The translations under genes were made by a program, and so were the position numbers. The notes below the pieces were generated by a model. The model was not told where the DNA came from. It did no database searches and saw only the letters and a list, made by a program, of their open reading frames with translations. Shown here in pieces: positions 7,406 to 14,943 of a stretch of DNA of 51,041 nucleotides; position 1 is the stretch's first letter, and each line of letters begins with the position of its first letter. Location: the NCBI GenBank assembly GCA_037969115.1, contig JBBKWQ010000282.1, positions 1-51,041 of the forward strand, given 5' to 3'. Source of the DNA: JBBKWQ01 sp037969115. Lineage in GTDB: Bacteria; Actinomycetota; Acidimicrobiia; Acidimicrobiales; Ilumatobacteraceae.

Positions 7406-9210
7406 GATTCCTCCGGAATTGCTACCCAAACGGTTCCGTCGAGGTTGCTCCGCAGGATGCGGAAGCGGTCGGACTCGCGCAACGCAAGGTCGATTCGGTC
7501 GAGCAGGCCCGCGGGCATCGAGGGCACGCTTTCCTGTTCGTTCTTCATCGATCGCGTGAGAATGAGATAACTGGCGGCGTACCGCTCGTCGGTCATCCAG
7601 CGGTACAGGAGTCCCTCGGGGTCGTCGTTCATCTGGACGAGCGACGCGTCCGGTTCGAGTGAGATCGGTACGAAGGAGAAGCGCTCGTAGTTGCGGGCAC
7701 GTCCCGGATAATTTTGTGAGCCCTCGATGAGCAGCGTGTTGGGCGGAGCGTTGGTGTTCACCCATTCGACGAGTTCGACCTCATCGGCCGTGAAGTAGTT
7801 GGTGCGTTCGTTGCCGAGGTACGCGAAGAGGAAGGCGACCAACAGGATCGTGATCACCGCCGATCGCGTGGCCAGCTGGACCGGAAAGGAGCGGTCCTTC
7901 GTGACGATGACCAGCGCGATCGCGCTGCACAGCGCGATCCACGGAACTGCGAACAGGTACGACCGGAACAGGACCTCGCCTCGGAATCCTGTGACGAGCA
8001 GCACGATCGGCGCAGCGAGGAGGGCAGCGATGAGCGGTCCGCCTTCGCGTCGACGCCAGACCACGACGAGCCCGAGGATGGCAAGCACGATCATCGCCTC
8101 GGCGAGGAACCGGTCGGCGACCACGACGATCGCGTGGCCGACGCTCACCTGCGCAATGTCGACGACCGAAGCGCCCGAAGTCTCTGCCGGGGAGCCGAGA
8201 GCGTCAGCAACGTCGAGCCCGTTGTCACTCAGGTAGGTGAGGGCCGGACCTGACGCCCAGGCGATGGTGAGCGCGAGACCGGCGACCGCAACCCATGCGC
8301 TTCGACAGATGCGGAATGCAGACAGAATCGCGAAGCTGACCACCACCATGATCGGGGTCAGCTGATGACTGGCACTGATCGACAACAGCATCATCACGAT
8401 CAAGCACGCCACGACGAGGCGTTGTCGGGTGTCGGCCGTGGTGAGGTCGGCACCGTCGTGGAGCTGGAATCTGGTCGGATCGGGCTCGTCGACCCGGAGG
8501 AACGGGATCACAACCGCCAGCAGTGCGAGGTAGATCGCGAAGGTGAAGCCCTGCGGCGAGAAGTACTCCTGGCCGACCCAGTTCGCGACGACGAAGAGCC
8601 AGAGGCTGAGTGACGCGACTCGTTCGTCGTTGACGAAGGCCCGGAACACGATCGAGAGCGCGAGCAACGACACCAGGCTGAACGCGAATGGCGACCAGAT
8701 GGCGATCGTCTGCGCTTCGACCCCTGTGATCTCCGACACCATCGAAGTTGTGCTGAAGACGCCAGGCCAGCCGTGATGGATCTGCAAGACGACAGCGTCG
8801 GGGTCGACCTCGCCGTTGCGTTGGATGTAGTCGACCATGCCCAGGTGTTTGAACGACCACGAATACCGAACCGTTCCGTAGAGGATCGCCGGAGTGGCAT
8901 GGGCCACGGCGGCGAAGGTGACGAGGTATCCGCCGACGAGCAGCCGATCGTGGGATCGATGTTCCAGGACGAACAGGAACCCGATGGTGAGCAGCGCCAG
9001 GGCGAGGAAAAATGGCGACGGCAGCACGGACATCAGGCCCACGTCGGTCATCGACAGCAGGTCGACCTCGATCAGGCTCCACAGCCACACGACCACAGCC
9101 GCGATGAGCAGGCGCGGCCCCAACTTCGAGCGCCAGGTGCCTTCGGCGACCGGGGCCGCCCTGTGGTCGTCGGCTCGTGCGGACAAGTCGGTGGACGCGG
9201 ACCGGCTCAT
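7402..9210 (-). CDS. large polytopic membrane protein, glycosyltransferase (GT-C)-like
   Basis: A 602-residue protein with about 12 hydrophobic helices between residues 32 and 460 and a soluble C-terminal domain of about 140 residues. Long extracytoplasmic loops between helices, such as the one around NGEVDPDAVVLQIHHGWPG, resemble lipid-linked-sugar glycosyltransferases of the GT-C/ArnT type, but no diagnostic acidic pair was identified. The C-terminal part (EWVNTNAPPNTLLIEGSQNYPGRA) is the kind of extracytoplasmic domain seen in actinobacterial polysaccharide-export membrane proteins. It is the first gene of a three-gene operon with ATGA overlaps. Role probably cell-surface glycan assembly (inference). 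The start at 9210 lacks a clear Shine-Dalgarno sequence. Confidence 0.75.
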   Translation of the reverse strand: MSRSASTDLSARADDHRAAPVAEGTWRSKLGPRLLIAAVVVWLWSLIEVDLLSMTDVGLMSVLPSPFFLALALLTIGFLFVLEHRSHDRLLVGGYLVTFAAVAHATPAILYGTVRYSWSFKHLGMVDYIQRNGEVDPDAVVLQIHHGWPGVFSTTSMVSEITGVEAQTIAIWSPFAFSLVSLLALSIVFRAFVNDERVASLSLWLFVVANWVGQEYFSPQGFTFAIYLALLAVVIPFLRVDEPDPTRFQLHDGADLTTADTRQRLVVACLIVMMLLSISASHQLTPIMVVVSFAILSAFRICRSAWVAVAGLALTIAWASGPALTYLSDNGLDVADALGSPAETSGASVVDIAQVSVGHAIVVVADRFLAEAMIVLAILGLVVVWRRREGGPLIAALLAAPIVLLVTGFRGEVLFRSYLFAVPWIALCSAIALVIVTKDRSFPVQLATRSAVITILLVAFLFAYLGNERTNYFTADEVELVEWVNTNAPPNTLLIEGSQNYPGRARNYERFSFVPISLEPDASLVQMNDDPEGLLYRWMTDERYAASYLILTRSMKNEQESVPSMPAGLLDRIDLALRESDRFRILRSNLDGTVWVAIPEES

Positions 9211-9375
9211 TGCGCGCAGGCTCGGCGGACCAACTGACCAGTCGACTGGTTCCGGCTCGGAGTCTGCCTGTGAGACATGGAACCGAAGATCTTAGGACCG
9301 ATGACGTCGGCAAACACGAGTTGTGCTGGTCCAACGGCGTCCGTGCGGTGACATGATGCCGCCGCTGGTTCCGCG

Positions 9376-10056
9376 TCAGAAACCGCCGACGGCGAGGCCG
9401 ATCAGCGGCGGCACCAGCGGCAGCACCTGCAGCGCGAACAGGATGGCGACGACGGTGATCCAACGCGGGATCTTTCGCGACGTGCGCGTGGAGTTGTCGA
9501 CCAATGCCACGATCGGCAGTGCCACGAGGGTGGTCGCGTGCAGGATGCCCATCATGAGGAGGAGGCCGCCGAGTCGGACGGCGGCATCCGCGAGCTGCTC
9601 GGCGACCAGGTTGGCAGTGGCCGTGTCGGCGAAGTCGAATTGGCTGCTGACCAAGATGTAGCCGGCGAACACCATGTAGTACGCCAAGTCGAGGAGACGC
9701 AGGATCGCGACGGGTGTGTCGGCGCCCGACGGCCAGAGATCGCTTGCGTACCCGCGTCCGAATCGGCGGATCGCGGGGCCGAGTACGGCAACCACGGTCA
9801 CGAGCGCGATGACCTCGAGCGCTTCCATCGTCGGTCGATGAACGAAGCGACCGAACGGTCCGTTGGTGGTCGATACCGCGCCGACGAGCACCAGCAGCGA
9901 CACCGATCCGACGATGGCGACGAACGTGCTCAGCACGCGGCGCCGATGGAGGCGGTCTTCCTCGATGGAGTGCACGACGCGTGACCACAGATCGGTGCTC
10001 GGCTCGACCTGGTCGGCAGAGTTGAACGCGTGAAGGAGTCGCTGTTCGATGTTCAT
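9376..10056 (-). CDS. membrane protein cotranscribed with ECF sigma factor, putative anti-sigma
   Basis: A 226-residue protein. The ATG at 10056 has GGAGG just upstream and overlaps the sigma-factor stop (ATGA). Residues 1-45 (MNIEQRLLHAFNSADQVEPS... EEDRLHRRRV) look like the cytoplasmic lead of a membrane anti-sigma factor. Several transmembrane helices follow. The portion from VVAVLGPAIRRFGRGYASDL to the LLMMGILHATTLVALPIVALV helix is clearly paralogous to the whole protein encoded at 10674-11072. The tight coupling suggests that it holds the sigma factor at the membrane. The zinc motif HxxxCxxC of ZAS anti-sigmas is absent, so this is inference from position. Confidence 0.75.
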   Translation of the reverse strand: MNIEQRLLHAFNSADQVEPSTDLWSRVVHSIEEDRLHRRRVLSTFVAIVGSVSLLVLVGAVSTTNGPFGRFVHRPTMEALEVIALVTVVAVLGPAIRRFGRGYASDLWPSGADTPVAILRLLDLAYYMVFAGYILVSSQFDFADTATANLVAEQLADAAVRLGGLLLMMGILHATTLVALPIVALVDNSTRTSRKIPRWITVVAILFALQVLPLVPPLIGLAVGGF

Positions 10057-10595
10057 GAGGCCTCCTCGAGGATGAGTTCCAATGCGGCGAGGGCCCGTCG
10101 GCAGTGGGTCTTGACCGAGTTCTTCGAGATGCCGAGGGTGTCGGCGGTCTCCGACTCGGAAAGCTGCAGGTAGTACCGCAAGACGAGGCACGCGCGCTGG
10201 CGGTCGGGGAGAGTTCGGACCGCCGCGAGGACGACTCGGTCGTCCTCGACACCGACGATGTCGTCTTCGAAGCTGGGAGCGGAGTCGGGACCGCGCATCG
10301 CGAACCGATGGCGGAACGACATCAGACCGCGCCGGTTGTGGTCGCGCGCGAGGTTGATCACGATCGATCGGAGAAAGGCGGGTGCCCTCGACGAATCGCG
10401 GATCGATCCGGCCGAGCGGTGCAGCCGGATGAACGCTTCTTGCACGAGGTCTTCGGCGGCGTCGCGGTCGTCGCAGAAGATGCGGGCCAGCCGAACCAGT
10501 GACGTGGACTGACTGGCGAAGAGATCGGCGACGAGCGCGTCCGGATCGATCGACCCGGCTGGTATGGCTGCGGCGAGCACGCCGTCGGTCGTCAT
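10053..10595 (-). CDS. ECF-type RNA polymerase sigma factor
   Basis: A 180-residue sigma70-family factor with regions 2 and 4 only. Region 2 is visible as LARIFCDDRDAAEDLVQEAFIRLHRS followed by RAPAFLRSIVINLARDHNRR. Region 4 is LPDRQRACLVLRYYLQLSESETADTLGISKNSVKTHCRRAL, with a helix-turn-helix for the -35 element. Length is typical of the ECF group. The stop overlaps the start of the downstream membrane protein, so the two are made in fixed ratio. An ATG without a clear Shine-Dalgarno sequence is used; the promoter was not recognised. The stimulus is unknown. Confidence 0.92.
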   Translation of the reverse strand: MTTDGVLAAAIPAGSIDPDALVADLFASQSTSLVRLARIFCDDRDAAEDLVQEAFIRLHRSAGSIRDSSRAPAFLRSIVINLARDHNRRGLMSFRHRFAMRGPDSAPSFEDDIVGVEDDRVVLAAVRTLPDRQRACLVLRYYLQLSESETADTLGISKNSVKTHCRRALAALELILEEAS

Positions 10596-10673
10596 GGGTC
10601 GTGGCCGTCCGGCCCGAGAGCGACCCGTGAAACCGATCGATGCCGCGTCACCGAGACGACCGGTCGATACACG

Positions 10674-11072
10674 TCACGCCGCGCGGGGTCCAGCCACCTC
10701 GTCGTCGAGGCGCCGATTGAGCGTGAAGATCCGTCCGATCACGGGGAGCGTCAGCACGTTCAGTCCGTGGAGCAGACCCATCAGTAACACCATGCCGCCC
10801 AGCCGTGCGACCGAACCCTGAAGCTGGTCGGCGTTCACCCGGTCGTCCCAGCCCGTGTCGGGTTCCCATTTGATGACGAAGAGCACGTAGGCGCCGAAGA
10901 TCATGTAGTACGCGAAATCCATCAGCACGAGATAGCTCTTACCCGTACGCGGGTTGGCTTGGAACACGTCGGCTGCGTACGCCTTGCCGAAGCGCTTGAT
11001 GAGCGGCCCGAGAATGGCAACCACAGCGATCAGCACCACGACGACGACGATCTCGAGGATCCACCAGTCCAT
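10674..11072 (-). CDS. small integral membrane protein, paralogue of the sigma-linked membrane protein
   Basis: A 132-residue protein. The ATG at 11072 has AGGGAG upstream (MDWWILEIV). It has three to four membrane helices. The sequence VVAILGPLIKRFGKAYAADV and the block DFAYYMIFGAYVLF / VARLGGMVLLMGLLHGLNVLTLP align closely with the C-terminal 130 residues of the protein at 9376-10056, in the same order. It lies 78 bp upstream of the ECF sigma gene on the same strand. It could be the ancestral stand-alone form, or a partner that senses through the same domain. No known function. Confidence 0.8.
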   Translation of the reverse strand: MDWWILEIVVVVVLIAVVAILGPLIKRFGKAYAADVFQANPRTGKSYLVLMDFAYYMIFGAYVLFVIKWEPDTGWDDRVNADQLQGSVARLGGMVLLMGLLHGLNVLTLPVIGRIFTLNRRLDDEVAGPRAA

Positions 11073-11227
11073 GTCGACTCCCTTTCGATTCACGATCGGA
11101 CACACAGACAGACGAACGACACGACGAATCGGGTGACATGCCCGCCATCACGTTGGTTTCGGCTCTCTGTCGTTCACGATGAGGCACACGACCGCTGGCG
11201 TCAATCGGTTCATGCGGAGCAGCGCGG

Positions 11228-11233
11228 CAGAAT
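11228..11233 (+). promoter_or_regulatory. candidate -10 box for leaderless GTG at 11240
   Basis: CAGAAT ends 6 nt before the GTG start, which has no Shine-Dalgarno sequence. This is the same arrangement as at 4302, 13419, 14886 and 21882. Confidence 0.35.
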
Positions 11234-11239
11234 GGTGCG

Positions 11240-12283
11240 GTGAGTCGAATCGGAGTCGTTCAATGCATGGCTGCTGCGGTGCTGTTCGGCGTCACGGCTC
11301 CGGCCGCTTCACAGCTCGCCGGAACGATTCCATCGTTCACGCTGGCGGGTTTGTTGTATCTCGGTGCGGGTCTCGCAGTCGCACCGGCAGTCGTGATCCG
11401 ACCGCCTTCGAGACGCGCCGTCGCCGCCGAGTGGCGCCCGATGCTCGTCGCGGTGGTCGTGGGCGGAGCGATCGGTCCGGTGCTGCTGGTCGCCGGGCTG
11501 GCACGTACGAACGCGGCGTCGGCGTCGATTCTGCTCAACACCGAACTGGTCGCCACCGTCGTGTTCGCGGCAGTGCTCTTCCGTGAGCATCTCGGAAGGA
11601 GGCTGGTGATCAGTGCCGCGCTCATCACGGCGGCCGGCGCGCTGTTGACGTGGGAGCCTGGCGCCTCGCTCGATGTCGGGGCGTTGCTCATCGTGGCAGC
11701 GTGCGTGTGTTGGGGTCTCGACAATGGTGTCACCGCACGAATCGAGCAACTCGCACCCGAACACGTCGTGGCCTTGAAGGGCGCCGTGGCAGGCGGGGCG
11801 AATCTCATGATCGGTCTGCTCGCCCTCGGGCTCGGTGCGGCGACGGGGCTCGGCGATGTCCTGGCAGCGCTCACGATCGGAGCGTTCGGCTACGGCGTGT
11901 CGATCACCCTGTGGGTGAAGGGTGCCCGCGAACTCGGTGCAGCGCGTGGTCAAGTAATTTTTGCAGCGGCGCCTTTCATCGGTGCATCGGTCGCCTGGAC
12001 GGTGTTCGACGAATCGGTCGAAGGGATTCAACTGGTCGCCGTGGCATTGGCGGCCGCGGGCGTGGCCGTGTCGTTGCGCTCGAGCCACGAGCATCATCAC
12101 CATCACCACCCTTTCGCCCACGACCACGCTCATACGCATGGCGACGACCACGGCGATGGCCATCACCAACACGAGCACACCGACGGGTTCACGGGTCGGC
12201 ACGCACACCCGCACCGTCACGACGAGCTCGTCCACGCACACCCGCACGTTCCCGACCTCCACCATCGCCACCGCCACTCGTAG
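11240..12283 (+). CDS. EamA/DMT-superfamily transporter with histidine-rich C-terminal tail
   Basis: A 347-residue protein with a GTG start. Two EamA repeats give about ten membrane helices across residues 1-278, with the typical ASASILLNTELVATVVFAAVLFREH and AAPFIGASVAWTVFDE segments. After helix 10 a soluble tail of about 67 residues carries roughly 27 histidines (HEHHHHHH, HDHAHTHGDDHGDGHHQHEH, HAHPHRHDE). EamA proteins move metabolites across the membrane, usually outward. His-rich tails in cytoplasmic membrane proteins bind Ni, Co, Zn or Cu, as in CDF and RcnA/NiCoT-like proteins. A metal-handling role is therefore plausible but is inference; no metal regulator or chaperone is adjacent. 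Confidence 0.88.
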   Translation: MSRIGVVQCMAAAVLFGVTAPAASQLAGTIPSFTLAGLLYLGAGLAVAPAVVIRPPSRRAVAAEWRPMLVAVVVGGAIGPVLLVAGLARTNAASASILLNTELVATVVFAAVLFREHLGRRLVISAALITAAGALLTWEPGASLDVGALLIVAACVCWGLDNGVTARIEQLAPEHVVALKGAVAGGANLMIGLLALGLGAATGLGDVLAALTIGAFGYGVSITLWVKGARELGAARGQVIFAAAPFIGASVAWTVFDESVEGIQLVAVALAAAGVAVSLRSSHEHHHHHHPFAHDHAHTHGDDHGDGHHQHEHTDGFTGRHAHPHRHDELVHAHPHVPDLHHRHRHS

Positions 12284-12301
12284 GCCCTCGGCGATGCTGC
12301 T

Positions 12302-12325
12302 GCCGCGGGTCTGTACCGTCGCGGC
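12302..12325. terminator. weak hairpin in convergent gap
   Basis: GCCGCG (12302-12307) pairs with CGCGGC (12320-12325), with one further G-U pair and a 10-nt loop, between the convergent transporter and diguanylate cyclase genes. No T-run follows. It may end both transcripts. Confidence 0.3.
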
Positions 12326-13326
12326 TAGTGCTCGGCGTGGCCTCCGTCAGGGGAGCGCGGGAGCTTGCGTTTCTCCTGATACATCGCGAAATCGGCTCTG
12401 GTCACGATCTCGCTCACCGACTCACCGGCTGACGCGCAGGCGAGCCCGACGCTGATGGAGAGTTTCGAGTTGTGCGATTCGTCGAGGTTGTCCGTCGCGA
12501 TCGCCAGTTTGATGTTGTCCACGACAGTGCGTGCAGCGTCGTCGTCGGCGCCGTAGAGCAAGACGGCGAACTCGTCACCTCCGATGCGGGCGACGGTGTC
12601 GGACGTCCGGACAGCGCTCGAAATCGCGATGGCCGCACGTTGCAGCAACGAATCACCTTCGGAGTGGCCGAGTGTGTCGTTCACGGCCTTGAGTCGGTCG
12701 AGGTCGGCGCACAGCACGGTGAGCGGTTCGCCACGCCGCGCGGCCAGGGGCACGAGCCGGTTTGCGGTTGCGAGGAACGCGCGGCGATTCGCGAGTCCGG
12801 TCAGTGAATCGCTGAGAGCGAGGCTGACGTGCAGGACCTCGCGCTCGACGAGGTCAGCGAGGTCGCGGAGCACTTGTCGGTCTTGCGAATCGAGGTTGCG
12901 AACCCGAGGGTCGAGCACGCTCAGGGTCCCGATTCGTTGCCCGTCGTGGGCGCGGATCGCCGCTCCGGCGTAGAACCGGACGTGCGGCTCGTCGTCGACG
13001 AGCGGGTCGTCCGCGAAACGCGGGTCGAGGCGGGCATCCTCCACGATCATGAGCAGTCCGGGTTGAGCGATCGCCGAGGCGAAGAACGCACCGCCGGATG
13101 TCGTCTCGTCGACATCGATCCCCCGACTGGAACAGAACCACTGCCGATCGGCGTCGATCAGCGACACGAGGGCGATCGGTGCGTCCAGGGCGCGACACGC
13201 CAGCCGTGTGATCCGGTCGAACCGCTCGTCGGACGCGTCGTCGTAGAGATCGACTGCGAACGGGTCGCCGAGCTGCGCCGTGTCGTCGGATGGGGTGGAG
13301 GGTTCCATTTGTGCATGTATCGGCAT
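12325..13326 (-). CDS. GAF-GGDEF diguanylate cyclase
   Basis: A 333-residue cytoplasmic protein. An N-terminal GAF domain (about 30-165; RLACRALDAPIALVSLIDADRQWF and GTLSVLDP) would bind a small ligand or sense redox state. The GGDEF domain (172-325) carries an intact GGDEF motif at residues 249-253. It also has a canonical inhibitory RxxD site (R240-D243) exactly five residues upstream, so product inhibition by c-di-GMP is expected. It makes c-di-GMP from two GTP. There is no EAL domain. A second Met at residue 7 is also possible as the start; AGGGAAG lies directly before the first ATG. Confidence 0.95.
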   Translation of the reverse strand: MPIHAQMEPSTPSDDTAQLGDPFAVDLYDDASDERFDRITRLACRALDAPIALVSLIDADRQWFCSSRGIDVDETTSGGAFFASAIAQPGLLMIVEDARLDPRFADDPLVDDEPHVRFYAGAAIRAHDGQRIGTLSVLDPRVRNLDSQDRQVLRDLADLVEREVLHVSLALSDSLTGLANRRAFLATANRLVPLAARRGEPLTVLCADLDRLKAVNDTLGHSEGDSLLQRAAIAISSAVRTSDTVARIGGDEFAVLLYGADDDAARTVVDNIKLAIATDNLDESHNSKLSISVGLACASAGESVSEIVTRADFAMYQEKRKLPRSPDGGHAEH

Positions 13327-13418
13327 CTTCCCTGATCACCTGAGGATTCTGCCGGTTGAGCCGATCGAGTCCTTCGTCGAAAAGGCGAGATCGGTGGGGG
13401 ACGCCCGCCTGATCCGGG

Positions 13419-13424
13419 CACACT
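13419..13424 (+). promoter_or_regulatory. candidate -10 box for leaderless ATG at 13431
   Basis: CACACT ends 6 nt before ATG 13431. No Shine-Dalgarno sequence lies in the intervening GGATCC. Confidence 0.3.
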
Positions 13425-13430
13425 GGATCC

Positions 13431-14084
13431 ATGGCATCTGACGATTTCGCCGCAACCGACGGCACAGCTCGCGCCGATTCGGGAATTTCGGGCGAACCGG
13501 GCTCCGCAGCGTTCGATCCGCCGGACCCGGAACTCCGAACGGGAATCGGCCGGAACGATCGCGTCGTGTCCGATCCGGGAGCTCCGGTGATCATCGGGGT
13601 GTCGTTCGATCGCCCTGTCAGAGCTCAGGAGTATCTCCTCGCGATGCGTGGGTTACGCGAGCAGGGCGGGCTCGAACTGAAGGACGCGGTCGTGGTCACC
13701 AAAGATCGCGACGGAGTGGCAAAGGTTGCCGAAACGATCGATCCCACACCGGGGCGCGCAGCACTGTCGGGTGGCATGTGGACGGGTCTGCTCGGTCTGT
13801 TCATCGGCGGACCGGTCGGATGGATCGCGGGGCTCGGCATCGGTGCCGCGTCGGGCGCGGTCGCGGCCAAGATGATCGATCTGGGAATTCCCGACGAGTG
13901 GATCAAGTGGTTCAAGAGCGCCGTTCGTCCTGGGACATCGACGGTCGTGATCCTCGCCGATCACGTCCATGTTCGGGCGCTCGCCGAAGAGGCTGCACGG
14001 TTCTCGGGCGCCGAGCTGCTGTACACCTCGATGTCCGACTCGGCATTCGAACAGCTCTCGGCTGCGTTCGGCTCACCGAAGTAG
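13431..14084 (+). CDS. DUF1269-family membrane-associated protein
   Basis: A 217-residue protein. The first 50 residues are polar and likely disordered. A DUF1269-like domain follows (VIIGVSFDRPVRAQEYLLAMRGL, DAVVVTKDRDG). A Gly-rich hydrophobic hairpin (GGMWTGLLGLFIGGPVGWIAGLGIGAASGAVAAKMIDLGIPDEWI) could insert in the membrane. The family has no assigned biochemical role. The gene is monocistronic and converges on the downstream SDR gene. Start supported by the absence of upstream coding similarity and by the leaderless-type promoter. Confidence 0.82.
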   Translation: MASDDFAATDGTARADSGISGEPGSAAFDPPDPELRTGIGRNDRVVSDPGAPVIIGVSFDRPVRAQEYLLAMRGLREQGGLELKDAVVVTKDRDGVAKVAETIDPTPGRAALSGGMWTGLLGLFIGGPVGWIAGLGIGAASGAVAAKMIDLGIPDEWIKWFKSAVRPGTSTVVILADHVHVRALAEEAARFSGAELLYTSMSDSAFEQLSAAFGSPK

Positions 14085-14106
14085 CACGAACACGACCGGT
14101 CGGCGG

Positions 14107-14811
14107 CTACACCGAGCGGGTGAGGCCGCCATCGACGCGAAGGTTCTGCCCGGTCACGTAGCTCGACCTGGCAGACGCGAGGAACGCGACCACTTCGGAC
14201 ACCTCTGCCACGTCGGCGTATCGGCCTGCGGGAATGCGTTCGAGCCGGTCCGGCTTCTCGGGCAGGCTGTCGATGAAGCCCGGCAGCACATTGTTCATCC
14301 TGACCCGGTCGACCGCGTACTTGTCGCTGAACAACTTGGCGAAGTCGGCCATGCCGGCTCGGAAGACGGCCGATGTCGGGAAGTCGGGGTCGGGTTCGAA
14401 CGCGGCGAACGTCGAGATGTTCACGATCGATCCACCGCCCTGCTCACGCATGATCGGCGTGACGAGGCGCGTCATGCGGATGACGTTGAGCAGGTAGTAG
14501 TCCATGCCCAAGTGCCATTCGGCATCGCTGATGTCGAGCACGTCGCCCTTCGGGCCGTGTCCGGTGCAGTTGACGACGGCGTCGATTCGGCCCCACTCGT
14601 CCATTGCCGCGGCCACGAACGCGCTGAGGTCGGCGACCTCCAGGTTCGAGCCGGTGAAGCCGATTCCGTCGAGTTGTCTGCCGAGCGCCTCGCCCTTGCC
14701 GGACGACGACATCACACCCACGCGGTACCCGTCTTCGGCGAGCTTGCGGGCCGAGTCGGCTCCGATTCCGGAGCCCCCGGCGACGACGAGTGCAACTTGC
14801 TGGTCTGACAT
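14107..14811 (-). CDS. SDR-family oxidoreductase lacking the catalytic Tyr-x3-Lys
   Basis: A 234-residue Rossmann protein. The ATG at 14811 has AAGGAGA upstream. The N-terminal dinucleotide motif is VVAGGSGIGADSA. The central NNAG is replaced by NCTG, and the Ser strand is intact (SIVNIST). The usual YxxxK is missing: the aligned segment reads FPTSAVFRAGMADFAK. The C-terminus (SYVTGQNLRVDGGL) is typical of the family. It may have lost reductase activity or use other residues; related proteins with the same FPTSAVFRAG segment exist, as far as I recall, so this looks like a subfamily rather than a damaged gene. The substrate is unknown. Confidence 0.88.
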   Translation of the reverse strand: MSDQQVALVVAGGSGIGADSARKLAEDGYRVGVMSSSGKGEALGRQLDGIGFTGSNLEVADLSAFVAAAMDEWGRIDAVVNCTGHGPKGDVLDISDAEWHLGMDYYLLNVIRMTRLVTPIMREQGGGSIVNISTFAAFEPDPDFPTSAVFRAGMADFAKLFSDKYAVDRVRMNNVLPGFIDSLPEKPDRLERIPAGRYADVAEVSEVVAFLASARSSYVTGQNLRVDGGLTRSV

Positions 14812-14885
14812 TCGAGGTCTCCTTGATGGGTTTTGGCGATGGTAGTCACGTCGCACAGTACGGATCACCGCGGAAGTCGTTGCGG

Positions 14886-14891
14886 TAGCGT
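14886..14891 (+). promoter_or_regulatory. candidate -10 box upstream of leader ORF and TIR gene
   Basis: TAGCGT ends 6 nt before ATG 14898, the first codon of a 14-codon ORF. If transcription starts there, longer in-frame versions of the TIR gene cannot be made and the TIR start is 14944. Confidence 0.4.
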
Positions 14892-14897
14892 CCGGCG

Positions 14898-14942
14898 ATG
14901 GACCACAGTCGGGCACGCCCCCTTCCGATTGCCCGAGGTTGA
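14898..14942 (+). CDS. putative 14-residue leaderless leader peptide
   Basis: ATG at 14898 opens MDHSRARPLPIARG and stops with TGA at 14940-14942, one base before the TIR ATG. It lies 6 nt after a TAGCGT hexamer. The layout (leaderless upstream ORF ending at the next start) would couple translation of the TIR gene to it. Composition is not diagnostic; chance occurrence is possible. Confidence 0.35.
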   Translation: MDHSRARPLPIARG

Positions 14943-14943
14943 C

